The position numbers and the translations under genes were made by a program. A stretch of DNA of 20,676 nucleotides, taken from NCBI GenBank assembly GCA_041686485.1, contig JAWLDT010000049.1:1-20676 (forward strand). The letters run 5' to 3'. Under the pieces are notes generated by a model. The model saw only the letters and a list, made by a program, of their open reading frames with translations, searched no databases and was not told where the DNA came from. Origin of the DNA: PUPG01 sp041686485 (GTDB taxonomy: Bacteria; Bacteroidota; Bacteroidia; Bacteroidales; UBA7960). The first letter of the stretch is position 1; every line of letters begins with the position of its first letter. This document shows, piece after piece, positions 1 to 8,362 of the stretch.

Positions 1-21
1 TTCACTTTTCACTTTTCACTT
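1..21. repeat. Short tandem repeat, heptamer TTCACTT x3
   Basis: Three exact head-to-tail copies of TTCACTT occupy the first 21 bases, and a degenerate TATCACT follows. The tract is non-coding and lies upstream of the acetyltransferase promoter. It may continue beyond the left edge of the window, so the true copy number cannot be seen. Confidence 0.8.
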
Positions 22-98
22 TATCACTGTTCTTACAAAAATAATGCTTTTTCATTAGATGATATACAGCCGGCAGGTTCAGACAGTGATGTTTTTTA

Positions 99-106
99 TA
101 TATTTG
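99..106 (+). promoter_or_regulatory. Putative Bacteroidota -7 promoter element for the acetyltransferase
   Basis: TATATTTG matches the Bacteroidota sigma-A -7 consensus TAnnTTTG exactly. No clear -33 TTTG lies about 19 bases upstream. It sits inside the longest possible reading frame of the next gene (ATG at 59), so the start at 143 is preferred. Confidence 0.45.
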
Positions 107-142
107 GGAAAATCATTCATTTCTTATGGTAAAATAAGGCAT

Positions 143-595
143 ATGGAACCCAAACAGTCCGGCAATATTCTGTCACGTGTGGTGATCAGGGATTATAAGC
201 AAGGCGATTATGAGGCTATAATTGCATTATGGGCTGAAACCGGTCTGGGGGGCGTCCACCGTGGAGATAATCGCGACGTCATTGAAGAAAGCCTTCGTAT
301 TGGCGGCAAGCTGTTGGTGGCCGAACTGGATGATGGCCGGTTGGTGGGCACCAGCTGGATGACTTACGATGGCCGCCGGTTGCATTTGCATCACCTGGGT
401 GTTGCCCCCGAATGTCAACGCCGCGGGCTCGGCCGGCACCTGACAGTGGTTTCACTGGCATTTGCCCGGGAGCGGAACATCCAGACCAAGCTCGAAGTAC
501 ATCAAAGCAACCATGCTGCCATAGCCCTGTATAAGTCGCTGGGCTTTCAGTATCTTGGTGACTATGATGTGTATATCATCAGGACGTTTGTTTGA
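143..595 (+). CDS. GNAT family N-acetyltransferase
   Basis: This is a 150-residue single-domain acetyltransferase of the GNAT fold, which moves an acetyl group from acetyl-CoA to an amine. The acetyl-CoA pyrophosphate-binding motif is clear: HHLGVAPECQRRGLGRHL matches the Q/RxxGxG/A signature. The C-terminal segment with AIALYKSLGF is the usual strand 6 to helix 4 region of RimI-like members. The frame is open back to an ATG at 59, but the first 28 codons contain a likely promoter element and do not look like GNAT sequence; ATG 143, preceded by a TAAGG stretch, is the better start. It converges on mutB with 29 bases between stop codons. The substrate cannot be told from sequence. It is much smaller than the AblB beta-lysine acetyltransferase, so I see no functional tie to the KamA-like enzyme. 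Confidence 0.85.
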   Translation: MEPKQSGNILSRVVIRDYKQGDYEAIIALWAETGLGGVHRGDNRDVIEESLRIGGKLLVAELDDGRLVGTSWMTYDGRRLHLHHLGVAPECQRRGLGRHLTVVSLAFARERNIQTKLEVHQSNHAAIALYKSLGFQYLGDYDVYIIRTFV

Positions 596-624
596 TTCGA
601 TGAACAGTGAAAGAAGCAGGGGCA

Positions 625-2784
625 TCAGGATTCCTGTCGCGATTCCAGCAGGACCGACAGGATTTTGATGGCGGCATCGGAGATGACCGTACCGGGTCCA
701 AAAACGCCCATAACGCCGGCGTCGTAAAGGAACTGATAATCCTGTGCGGGGATGACCCCGCCTACGATCACCATGATGTCTTCGCGCCCCAGCTTTTTCA
801 GTTCTTCTATAATTTGTGGTGCCAGCACCTTATGACCTGCTGCCAGGCTGGATACGCCCACCACATGCACATCGTTTTCCACGGCCTGACGGGCGGCTTC
901 TTTCGGTGTCTGGAAGAGTGGTCCCATATCGACGTCAAATCCGATATCGGCGTAAGCCGTTGCCACCACTTTGGCGCCGCGGTCGTGGCCATCCTGACCC
1001 ATCTTGGCGATCATGATACGGGGCCGGCGGCCTTCCAGCTTCGCGAAGTCGTCTGCCATCTTTTTGGCTTTGGCAAAACTGTCGTTGTTGTCTATTTCCA
1101 TTGAATATACTCCTGAAATTGAACGTATCACCGCCTGATAGCGGCCATAAACTTTTTCACAGGCCTGGGATATCTCTCCCAGGGAAGCCCGTTTCCTTGC
1201 GGCGTCTACGGAAAGCTCCAGCAGGTTGCCTTCGCCCGTTTCACAAGCCTGGGTGATCTTGTCCAGTGCCTGTTGTACTTCTTCCGGATTGCGCTCACTG
1301 CGCAGTTTTTCCAGCCTTCTGATCTGGGCGTTCCTGACGGCGGTGTTATCCACATCGAGGATATCAATCGGGTCTTCCTGGTCGCGGCGGTATTTATTCA
1401 CCCCCACGATGGTGTCCTTCCCACTGTCGATGCGGGCCTGCTTGCGGGCTGCTGCTTCTTCGATACGCATCTTGGGAACCCCTGTCTCGATGGCTTTTGC
1501 CATGCCGCCCAGGCCTTCAATCTCCTGAATATGCTCCCAGGCGCGTTTGGCGATATCCCGGGTGAGTGCTTCCACGTAATAAGAACCTGCCCAGGGGTCG
1601 ATCGCCCTGGTCACCTTGCTTTCTTCCTGTAGATAGAGCTGGGTGTTTCGGGCGATGCGTGCGGAAAAGTCGGTCGGCAGTGCGATGGCTTCGTCGAGGG
1701 CGTTGGTGTGCAACGACTGGGTGTGGCCCAGAACCGCACCCATGGCTTCGATGCAGGTGCGGGTCACATTGTTGTAGGGGTCCTGTTCGGTGAGGCTCCA
1801 GCCAGATGTCTGGGAGTGGGTCCGCAATGCCAGCGACTTCGGATTTTTCGGGTTGAACTGTTTTACCAACTTGGCCCACAGCATACGTGCTGCCCGCATC
1901 TTGGCGATTTCCATAAAGTGGTTCATGCCGATCGCCCAGAAGAACGAGAGGCGAGGGGCAAAGTCGTCGATATCCATGCCGGCATCCACGCCCGTGCGAA
2001 TGTATTCAAGTCCGTCGGCCAGGGTATACGCCAGCTCAATATCACCGGTAGCCCCGGCCTCCTGCATGTGGTAACCACTGATGGAGATAGAGTTAAAGCG
2101 GGGCATGTTTTGGGATGTGTACCTGAAGATGTCGGCAATGATCCGCATGGAAGGCAGCGGCGGGTAGATGTAGGTGTTACGCACCATAAACTCTTTCAGG
2201 ATGTCATTCTGGATGGTCCCCGTCAGCTGGTCGGGCGACATACCCTGCTCTTCGGCCGCTACAATATAAAATGCCATGATCGGCAGCACTGCACCGTTCA
2301 TGGTCATGGATACGGACATTTTATCCAGGGGGATCTGGTCGAACAGGATCTTCATGTCGAGGATAGAGTCGATGGCGACACCTGCCTTGCCGACGTCGCC
2401 GGAAACCCTTTCGTGGTCGGAGTCGTAGCCACGGTGGGTGGCCAGGTCGAACGCCACGGAAAGCCCTTTTTGCCCGGCTGCCAGGTTGCGGCGATAAAAG
2501 GCGTTTGATTCTTCCGCCGTGGAGAACCCGGCATACTGACGGATGGTCCATGGCTTCATGTTATACATGGTGCTGTAAGGGCCCCGCAGGAAAGGAGGCA
2601 GCCCCGCTGCATAATTCAGGTGCTCCATGTCAAGAAGGTCATCCGGGCCGTACACCGGCTTCACGTTGATCTTCTCGGCTGTTTCCCATGAGGCTGAAAT
2701 GTTGTTTTCCTTCTCCCAGGCTATATAGTCACCCGTTTCTTTTTTTACAGGGTTGAATGGGTTCTGTTTGAAATCTGGTCGCAT
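625..2784 (-). CDS. mutB: Methylmalonyl-CoA mutase large (catalytic) subunit
   Basis: This is the adenosylcobalamin-dependent catalytic subunit that interconverts (R)-methylmalonyl-CoA and succinyl-CoA in propionate production or use. The 719 residues match the usual length. The N-terminal TIM-barrel part contains GPYSTMY followed by RQYAGFSTAEESNAFYRRN; Tyr74 of TMY corresponds to the active-site Tyr89 of the Propionibacterium enzyme. The C-terminal cobalamin-binding domain starts near residue 590 and has the base-off motif DxHxxG as Asp598, His600 and Gly603 (GQDGHDRGAK), with the later SSLAAGHK and VIVGGVIP segments. mutA lies directly upstream on the same strand. Once the overlapping contig ends at the scaffold gap are merged, the two genes are only 30 bases apart, so they form one operon and an alpha-beta heterodimer. 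No meaB chaperone gene or epimerase is in the window. Confidence 0.98.
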   Translation of the reverse strand: MRPDFKQNPFNPVKKETGDYIAWEKENNISASWETAEKINVKPVYGPDDLLDMEHLNYAAGLPPFLRGPYSTMYNMKPWTIRQYAGFSTAEESNAFYRRNLAAGQKGLSVAFDLATHRGYDSDHERVSGDVGKAGVAIDSILDMKILFDQIPLDKMSVSMTMNGAVLPIMAFYIVAAEEQGMSPDQLTGTIQNDILKEFMVRNTYIYPPLPSMRIIADIFRYTSQNMPRFNSISISGYHMQEAGATGDIELAYTLADGLEYIRTGVDAGMDIDDFAPRLSFFWAIGMNHFMEIAKMRAARMLWAKLVKQFNPKNPKSLALRTHSQTSGWSLTEQDPYNNVTRTCIEAMGAVLGHTQSLHTNALDEAIALPTDFSARIARNTQLYLQEESKVTRAIDPWAGSYYVEALTRDIAKRAWEHIQEIEGLGGMAKAIETGVPKMRIEEAAARKQARIDSGKDTIVGVNKYRRDQEDPIDILDVDNTAVRNAQIRRLEKLRSERNPEEVQQALDKITQACETGEGNLLELSVDAARKRASLGEISQACEKVYGRYQAVIRSISGVYSMEIDNNDSFAKAKKMADDFAKLEGRRPRIMIAKMGQDGHDRGAKVVATAYADIGFDVDMGPLFQTPKEAARQAVENDVHVVGVSSLAAGHKVLAPQIIEELKKLGREDIMVIVGGVIPAQDYQFLYDAGVMGVFGPGTVISDAAIKILSVLLESRQES

Positions 2785-2812
2785 ATCTGTAAAATTCTAA
2801 TGATCATATTCG

Positions 2813-2844
2813 GCTTAAACAATCTCCATAAATTCGTTATAACG
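2813..2844. repeat. 32-bp direct duplication, left copy (contig end)
   Basis: These 32 bases are identical to 2945-2976 on the other side of the N run. They contain the last codons of mutA (Glu-Ile-Val-stop on the minus strand). The copy abuts the gap exactly, as expected for two contigs that overlap but were not merged. It is most likely an assembly artefact and not a biological repeat. Confidence 0.9.
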
Positions 2845-2944
2845 NNNNNNNNNNNNNNNNNNNNNNNNNNNNNNNNNNNNNNNNNNNNNNNNNNNNNNNN
2901 NNNNNNNNNNNNNNNNNNNNNNNNNNNNNNNNNNNNNNNNNNNN
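2845..2944. other. Scaffold gap (100 N)
   Basis: Exactly 100 undetermined bases, the conventional placeholder for a gap of unknown size. The two flanks end and begin with the same 32-base sequence, so the true gap length is probably negative and no sequence is missing. Open frames that run through the Ns are meaningless. Confidence 0.98.
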
Positions 2945-2976
2945 GCTTAAACAATCTCCATAAATTCGTTATAACG
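2945..2976. repeat. 32-bp direct duplication, right copy (contig start)
   Basis: Perfect second copy of 2813-2844, starting at the first base after the N run and carrying the native 3' end of mutA. See the gap entry for its interpretation. Confidence 0.9.
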
Positions 2977-4797
2977 CGTGAGCGTCTCCAGGGCATTGGT
3001 GCGGATATGGATGAAATCTTCCACCCCGGCTTCCCTTAGTGTGTCGATGTGCGCTTTGGGGTTACCGGCCACCACAACCTGTGTGTTAGGTGCTTTCTTT
3101 TTGATTTCGGAAGCGGCCGGTGCCATGTCCGGATATTCATCATCGCTGCTGCACAGCACCACGATATGGGCTTTGGCCTCCAGGGCCGCTTTCACGCCCG
3201 ATTCGATGTCGGGGAAGCCCAGGTTGTCGATGATATGATAGCCTGCCACGCCAAAGAAGTTGCCTGAAAAAGTCGCCCTGGCCTTGCGCATGACCGGGTT
3301 GCCATAGGTGAACATAAATACGGTCGGGATCTCAAAGCCTTTTTGGGCGTGATTTTCGACGGCCATACGAAGGGCTTCGAATGGCTGCGCACCCCGGTAA
3401 GGCCGCAGTCCGGAAATGTCGCTCAGTTTGGCCGTAGGCTCAACCTTGTCGAGCATGCGTTCTTCCGGATTGGCGTATTGGTTGGTGCCGACAAATACCC
3501 GCTTGCGCATGGCAATATCCATGTCGCGCTTCTGACAAGTACTTTCAATAGATGAGCGGATGAAGCCGGACGATACCGCTTCCAAAAACCCTCCTTTGTC
3601 CTCTGTTTCCAAAAACAATTCCCAGGCTGCTTTGGCAATGGAGTGGGTGAGGTTTTCCACATAATAAGATCCTGCAGCCGGGTCGGCCACTTTATTAAAA
3701 TAAGCCTCATACTTCAGGATGGTTTGCTGGTTGCGCGCCATGCGGAGTGAGAATGCATCCGGCTTTCTGAAACAATCGTCGAAGGGCTTTACCGTGATGC
3801 TGTCCGCACCTGCGATGGAAGCAGCCATGGCTTCTGTGGTTGTACGGAGCATGTTCACATAAGGGTCATAAATGGTCTTGTTCCAGTGGGAAGTTTCAAC
3901 ATGGAGGGTCATCTTCCCGGCACCGGTATCTTCACCTGTATAATGTTCCACAATCTTTGCCCACAACATTTTTACAGCCCTGAACTTCGCGATCTCCAAA
4001 AAATAGGCGGAGCCAACACCAAACGTGAATTGCATGCGGGGGCAGATATCTTCGACAGACAATCCGGCATCAGTGAGGTTTGCCAGGTACTCATTGGCCT
4101 GTGAGAGGGCGAACGCCAGCTCCTGTACCACACTGGCTCCGGCATTGTGATAGTGCCGGCCGTTAATGTTCAGAACATGGTAATGCGGCAGCTTTTCCTT
4201 GCCGATATTGATGATATTTTTGGTTGCTTCAAAGGAAGCATCACGACTCTCATAGTGTTTGCCGTACAGCAGGAAGTATCCCAGCGGGTCAAAATTAAAG
4301 GACCCTTTGAGGGTTTTTCCATCTGTCAGGTTAACCAGCTCTTTGGCGAGCGCCGGATACTTTTTGGCGTGAATGAAATGGATGCCGGCATCTTTCGGAT
4401 CGATCCCATCCAAAAGTGTTTTCAGGGTATCAGGCGTATCTGCCTCCCTGGCATTGAGTCCAACCGCTTCGGCCCCTTTCCCGATCGCCTTCCTGGCTTG
4501 TGCATTGGCTTTGGCCGGGTCAGGTTCGGGAAAGTCCTGCCGCGTGATCCAGTCATTTCTTTTAATGGCTTTGCCCCTGACGTAGGGCGCTTCGCCGGGG
4601 AATATACCCGTATGGGGCAGGTCATCCAGATGTTCAGCGCGATAATAAGGCATTACGGACAATCCATCGTCGGTTTTCCAAACCAGACGCTTCTCATAAT
4701 CAGCCCCTTTCAGGTCTTCATGAATCTTTTCCTCCCACGCTTCGGCAGAAACCGCGGGAAACTCCTCAAATAATCCTGGCTTCTTTTCCTGGTTCAT
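2947..4797 (-). CDS. mutA: Methylmalonyl-CoA mutase small subunit
   Basis: This is the 616-residue non-catalytic partner of MutB, homologous to it along its length but unable to bind cobalamin. The barrel part is recognisable: PYVRGKAIKRNDWITRQDFPEPDP near the N-terminus, then ICPRMQFTFGVGSAYFLEIAKFRAVKMLWAKIVEHY, and RMARNQQTILKYEAYFNKVADPAAGSYYVENLT, parallel to segments of MutB. In the C-terminal domain the segment equivalent to GQDGHDRGAK reads YGNPVMRKARATFSGNFFG, so the DxHxxG cobalamin ligand is absent, as expected for a small subunit. The stop falls inside the sequence duplicated at the scaffold gap; a second copy of its final codons lies at 2815-2829. It is the first gene of the mutAB operon and is divergent from leuS. 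Confidence 0.97.
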   Translation of the reverse strand: MNQEKKPGLFEEFPAVSAEAWEEKIHEDLKGADYEKRLVWKTDDGLSVMPYYRAEHLDDLPHTGIFPGEAPYVRGKAIKRNDWITRQDFPEPDPAKANAQARKAIGKGAEAVGLNAREADTPDTLKTLLDGIDPKDAGIHFIHAKKYPALAKELVNLTDGKTLKGSFNFDPLGYFLLYGKHYESRDASFEATKNIINIGKEKLPHYHVLNINGRHYHNAGASVVQELAFALSQANEYLANLTDAGLSVEDICPRMQFTFGVGSAYFLEIAKFRAVKMLWAKIVEHYTGEDTGAGKMTLHVETSHWNKTIYDPYVNMLRTTTEAMAASIAGADSITVKPFDDCFRKPDAFSLRMARNQQTILKYEAYFNKVADPAAGSYYVENLTHSIAKAAWELFLETEDKGGFLEAVSSGFIRSSIESTCQKRDMDIAMRKRVFVGTNQYANPEERMLDKVEPTAKLSDISGLRPYRGAQPFEALRMAVENHAQKGFEIPTVFMFTYGNPVMRKARATFSGNFFGVAGYHIIDNLGFPDIESGVKAALEAKAHIVVLCSSDDEYPDMAPAASEIKKKAPNTQVVVAGNPKAHIDTLREAGVEDFIHIRTNALETLTRYNEFMEIV

Positions 4798-4845
4798 ACA
4801 TGCTCATATTTTGTGTTATTTTGCTTTTAAATCCTAAAAACGCCT

Positions 4846-4853
4846 CAAAATTA
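4846..4853 (-). promoter_or_regulatory. Putative -7 promoter element for mutAB
   Basis: On the minus strand the sequence is TAATTTTG, a full match to TAnnTTTG, 48 bases upstream of the mutA ATG. No convincing -33 element is visible. It lies in the 143-base divergent region between mutA and leuS. Confidence 0.4.
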
Positions 4854-4875
4854 CAATAAAAAAGGGAACATTTAC

Positions 4876-4883
4876 TAAATTCG
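4876..4883 (+). promoter_or_regulatory. Possible -7 promoter element for leuS
   Basis: TAAATTCG differs from TAnnTTTG by one base and lies 57 bases upstream of the leuS ATG. No clear -33 element is seen. Weak candidate. Confidence 0.25.
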
Positions 4884-4940
4884 CAGGTTATAAACGCGTT
4901 ACATCAAACCATAATAGCCAAACATTCAACCATTAGAGAA

Positions 4941-7703
4941 ATGGACTATAACTTCAGAGAAGTAGAACAAAAATGGCAAAGCTACTGGCGGGAACATAAA
5001 ACATACCGGGTCGACATTAACCATGACAAGCCCAAATACTATGTGCTTGACATGTTTCCCTATCCATCGGGTGCCGGCCTGCATGTGGGGCATCCTCTGG
5101 GTTATATCGCTTCCGACATATATGCGCGTTATAAGCGTCAGAAAGGATTCAATGTGTTGCATCCGATGGGTTATGATGCTTATGGCTTGCCGGCCGAACA
5201 GTATGCCATACAGACTGGCCAGCATCCGGCCATCACAACGGAGAACAACATCAACCGATACCGGGAACAGTTAGACAAGCTTGGTTTCAGCTTTGACTGG
5301 GACAGGGAGGTACGCACCTGCGAACCTTCTTATTATAAGTGGACACAATGGACATTTATCCAGCTTTTTAATCATTTTTACCATTATAAGACACAGCGGG
5401 CTGAGCCTATCCGGGAGCTGGAACACATCTTTGAGCGCAGCGGGAACCTGGGCCTGGAGGCAGCATGTGGCCCTGTGGAGACATTCACTGCCGTGCAGTG
5501 GCGGAAGAAGGATGAAAAGGAGCGCCAGGCTGTGTTGATGAATTACCGCCTGGCCTATTTGGCTGATACCTTTGTGAACTGGTGTCCCAAGCTGGGAACA
5601 GTGCTTGCCAACGATGAGGTAAAGGAGGGTTATTCTGTGCGGGGTGGCCATCCGGTGCACCGGAAAAAGATGAAACAGTGGTTCCTGCGCATCACCGCAT
5701 ATGCCGAAAGGCTCCTGGATGGACTTGATAAGATCGACTGGAGCGACTCCCTTAAAGAGATACAGAAAAACTGGATCGGCCGCTCAGAAGGAGCGACTAT
5801 CTTTTTTCCGTTGAAAGCACATCCGGGCAGCATTGAAGTGTTTACCACGCGTCCGGATACGATATTTGGAGCCACTTTTATGGTGCTTGCACCAGAGCAT
5901 GAACTGGTTGACAGGATCACCACGGATGACTGTCGCGAAGCAGTGAATGCGTATATCGACCAGGCGCGCAGCAAGTCAGAGAAAGAGCGCATGTCTGATG
6001 TGAAAACCGTATCCGGTCAGTTTACCGGCGGCTACGCCGTGCATCCGTTTACTGAAGAAGCCATACCGGTATATGTGGCCGATTATGTGCTGGCAGGCTA
6101 CGGGACCGGCGCCATTATGGCTGTACCCGGGCACGACAGCCGTGATCATGCATTTGCTAAACATTTTGATCTGCCGATCATCGAGGTTGTCACCGGTGGG
6201 GATGTGACCGAAGGTGCCCATGACGACAAACAGGGCACCATGATTAATAGTGATTTCATTAATGATATGAATGTTCCGGATGCTATTCGCGAGATCACCC
6301 GGCGTCTGGAACAGAAAGGCATCGGACAGAGCAAGATAAACTACCGCCTGCGCGACGCCATCTTCAGTCGTCAGCGCTACTGGGGAGAGCCCTTCCCTGT
6401 CTATTATAAAGACGGTATTCCGTATGTGTTACCGGAAGAAGAGCTTCCGCTGGAGCTGCCGCCGGTTGACTCCTACCTGCCGACAGAGTCCGGGGAGCCC
6501 CCACTGGCCAGGGCAGAAAACTGGGAAACAAAAGAGGGTTACCCGTTGGAGCACAACACCATGCCCGGGTTTGCCGGCTCAAGCGCCTATTATATCCGGT
6601 ATATGGACCCATGGAACGATCAGCAGCTCGTTTCAGAAGAGGCCGTAAATTATTGGGAAAATGTCGATCTCTACATGGGTGGTGCCGAGCATGCCACCGG
6701 TCACCTGGTTTATGCCCGTTTCTGGAACAAATTTCTTTATGATATCGGGGTGGTGGTCAAGGAAGAACCCTTTAAGAAACTGATCAATCAGGGTATGATA
6801 CAGGGACGGTCCAATTTCGTTTATCGCGAAAAAGGCAGCAACCGCTTTGTGTCTTACAACCTGAAAGACCAGTACGACACCATCCCCCTGCATGTGGATG
6901 TCAATATCGTGGATAATGACATTCTGGATATTGAAGCCTTTAAAGACTGGAACCCTGAATACAAGGATGCTACGTTTGTCCTGGAGGATGGTAAATATAT
7001 ATGTGGCTGGGATGTTGAAAAGATGTCGAAGTCATTTCACAATGTAGTCAACCCCGATGACTTGATTGACAAGTTCGGGGCCGACACCCTGCGGTTGTAT
7101 GAGATGTTCCTCGGGCCGCTCGAGCAGGCCAAGCCCTGGGATGCCAAGGGGATTGAGGGTGTGTCGCGTTTCGTGCGAAAGTTCTGGCGCCTGTATTACG
7201 ATCGTGAGAACCACCTGATAGTGTCCGATGAGGCAGCGGCAGAGCAGGAGAAAAAAGTGCTTCATAAAACGGTCAAAAAAGTAAGTGAAGATGTGGAGCG
7301 GTTTTCGTTCAATACGGCTGTAAGCGCTTTTATGGTATGTGTCAATGAACTGACCGACATGAAATGTCACAAGAAGGAGATCCTGGAGCCCTTGGCTGTT
7401 ATGCTTGCCCCTTTTGCACCCCATATTTGCGAAGAGATCTGGCATGTGCTGGGGCGTGAACACAGTGTGGCAGATGCCCCATTCCCTGAGTGGGAAGAAA
7501 AGATGGTGGTTGACGACACGGTGACCTATCCGGTTTCTTTCAATGGAAAAACACGTTTTAAAATGGAGCTGCCGGCAGATAGCAATCAGGAGGAGGTAGA
7601 AAAAGCTGTGTTGGCGGCACCGGAAGCCGAAAAATGGCTGCAGGGCAAAACCCCTGAAAAGGTGATTGTTGTTCCCGGCAAAATCGTTAACATTGTGATT
7701 TAA
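4941..7703 (+). CDS. leuS: Leucine--tRNA ligase
   Basis: Class I synthetase that charges tRNA-Leu with leucine in the cytoplasm. The 920 residues carry all expected parts: the HIGH motif as HVGH at 48-51 in PYPSGAGLHVGHPLGY, the zinc-domain region around WCPKLGTVLANDEV, the CP1 editing domain with TTRPDTIFGATF and the VPGHDSRDHAFA segment that supplies the editing aspartate, and KMSKS at 694-698. A long insertion just before KMSKS (around NFVYREKGSNRFVSYN to EDGKYICGWD) is the leucine-specific insertion in the enlarged form typical of Bacteroidota. The C-terminal anticodon-binding domain contains LAPFAPHICEEIW. The start MDYNFREVEQKWQ is the normal LeuRS N-terminus. It is transcribed alone, divergently from mutA. 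No T-box-like leader is visible. Confidence 0.98.
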   Translation: MDYNFREVEQKWQSYWREHKTYRVDINHDKPKYYVLDMFPYPSGAGLHVGHPLGYIASDIYARYKRQKGFNVLHPMGYDAYGLPAEQYAIQTGQHPAITTENNINRYREQLDKLGFSFDWDREVRTCEPSYYKWTQWTFIQLFNHFYHYKTQRAEPIRELEHIFERSGNLGLEAACGPVETFTAVQWRKKDEKERQAVLMNYRLAYLADTFVNWCPKLGTVLANDEVKEGYSVRGGHPVHRKKMKQWFLRITAYAERLLDGLDKIDWSDSLKEIQKNWIGRSEGATIFFPLKAHPGSIEVFTTRPDTIFGATFMVLAPEHELVDRITTDDCREAVNAYIDQARSKSEKERMSDVKTVSGQFTGGYAVHPFTEEAIPVYVADYVLAGYGTGAIMAVPGHDSRDHAFAKHFDLPIIEVVTGGDVTEGAHDDKQGTMINSDFINDMNVPDAIREITRRLEQKGIGQSKINYRLRDAIFSRQRYWGEPFPVYYKDGIPYVLPEEELPLELPPVDSYLPTESGEPPLARAENWETKEGYPLEHNTMPGFAGSSAYYIRYMDPWNDQQLVSEEAVNYWENVDLYMGGAEHATGHLVYARFWNKFLYDIGVVVKEEPFKKLINQGMIQGRSNFVYREKGSNRFVSYNLKDQYDTIPLHVDVNIVDNDILDIEAFKDWNPEYKDATFVLEDGKYICGWDVEKMSKSFHNVVNPDDLIDKFGADTLRLYEMFLGPLEQAKPWDAKGIEGVSRFVRKFWRLYYDRENHLIVSDEAAAEQEKKVLHKTVKKVSEDVERFSFNTAVSAFMVCVNELTDMKCHKKEILEPLAVMLAPFAPHICEEIWHVLGREHSVADAPFPEWEEKMVVDDTVTYPVSFNGKTRFKMELPADSNQEEVEKAVLAAPEAEKWLQGKTPEKVIVVPGKIVNIVI

Positions 7704-7800
7704 CTGTCAGCAGGCTTATGTCCTGAGCATTTTTTTGGATCAGAAGGGTGTATTTTTTGAGCCAGGGGGGTGTAAAGGGAACCCGGATGAAAAGATTTTT

Positions 7801-7808
7801 TAACTTTG
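7801..7808 (+). promoter_or_regulatory. Putative -7 promoter element for the small lipoprotein
   Basis: TAACTTTG is an exact TAnnTTTG match 16 bases before the ATG at 7825, with GAAAGG in between as a possible ribosome-binding site. The leader would be only about 10-12 bases. No clear -33 box. The rest of the 121-base gap after leuS has a weak CAGG/CCTG hairpin followed by seven Ts (about 7711-7735) that might end leuS transcription. Confidence 0.45.
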
Positions 7809-7824
7809 AAGAAAGGATTTCAAG

Positions 7825-8232
7825 ATGTCAATACGCCCTGTTTTTTTCTTCGTGATGTTTCCGGTGCTGGCTTTTTGGGCCTGTGACAAGGAAGATGATT
7901 ATCGTAATAAGTTTACTGGCCAGTATGAGGTGGAAGAGTACAGCCATGAAAGCATGAGCTATAATGAAGACTATGAGGTGTTGATTCGCATTGACCACCA
8001 GGCAGAAAATCAGGTGATCATTGAGAACTTATGGAATTTTGGTGCTGATATACAGGCTGTTGCAGAAGATAATGAGCTGATCGTTTTTACCCAGGAGCAT
8101 GGTTTTTATACCTTTAACGGACAGGGCACGCTTTCGGGCAGTCTCATCGAGATGCATTATACGGTAGCATCAGCCGGAGAAGATTCTGATTTTATCGATG
8201 AGCTCACGGCTGAGATGGAACGGATTGAATAA
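7825..8232 (+). CDS. Small putative lipoprotein, function unknown
   Basis: This 135-residue protein has an N-terminal hydrophobic segment (residues 3-19, rich in Val, Phe, Leu) ending in AFWAC, with Cys20 as the likely lipidated residue. The lipobox is non-canonical (Phe at -3, Trp at -2), which Bacteroidota tolerate. The cysteine is followed by DKEDD; acidic residues just after the cysteine resemble the lipoprotein export signal that sends Bacteroidota lipoproteins to the outside of the outer membrane. The rest looks beta-rich, with TGQYEVEEYS, VLIRIDH, QVIIENLW and GTLSGSLIEMHYTV alternating like a small lipocalin-like barrel, and it is strongly acidic. I do not recognise the family. It appears to be a single-gene unit with its own promoter and the bidirectional terminator downstream. 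Confidence 0.75.
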   Translation: MSIRPVFFFVMFPVLAFWACDKEDDYRNKFTGQYEVEEYSHESMSYNEDYEVLIRIDHQAENQVIIENLWNFGADIQAVAEDNELIVFTQEHGFYTFNGQGTLSGSLIEMHYTVASAGEDSDFIDELTAEMERIE

Positions 8233-8281
8233 CCGTTCAGCGAACATTCTTTTACAGGATATTTGATATGATCATTTGGAT

Positions 8282-8316
8282 AAAAAAAGACCGGCATGTG
8301 GTGCCGGTCTTTTTTT
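8282..8316. terminator. Bidirectional intrinsic terminator
   Basis: An 8-bp stem, GACCGGCA (8289-8296) with TGCCGGTC (8302-8309), and a TGTGG loop, is flanked by A7 on the left and T7 on the right. It therefore works in both directions and sits between the convergent lipoprotein gene and groEL. Confidence 0.9.
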
Positions 8317-8362
8317 GCCAGGACCGATGTGTCCTGGTATCTATAAAAGGGTCATGGCAGCA

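Noticed and set aside
143..595. AblB beta-lysine acetyltransferase pairing with the KamA-like enzyme
   Set aside because: The protein is 150 residues, whereas AblB is far longer, and it is more than 17 kb away from the KamA-like gene; in known cases ablA and ablB are adjacent.
1708..2508. Long antisense open frame (266 codons) opposite mutB
   Set aside because: It lies wholly inside the clearly coding mutB on the other strand, and its translation has no domain-like pattern; it arises from mutB codon bias. The same applies to 607-1104 and to 4147-4773 opposite mutA.
2745..2996. Frames reading through the N run on either strand
   Set aside because: The frames span undetermined bases and the duplicated contig end, so they have no biological meaning.
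4798..4940. T-box or attenuator leader before leuS
   Set aside because: The region is only 143 bases and AT-rich, with no T-box core sequence or specifier hairpin followed by a T tract; such leaders are not expected in Bacteroidota.
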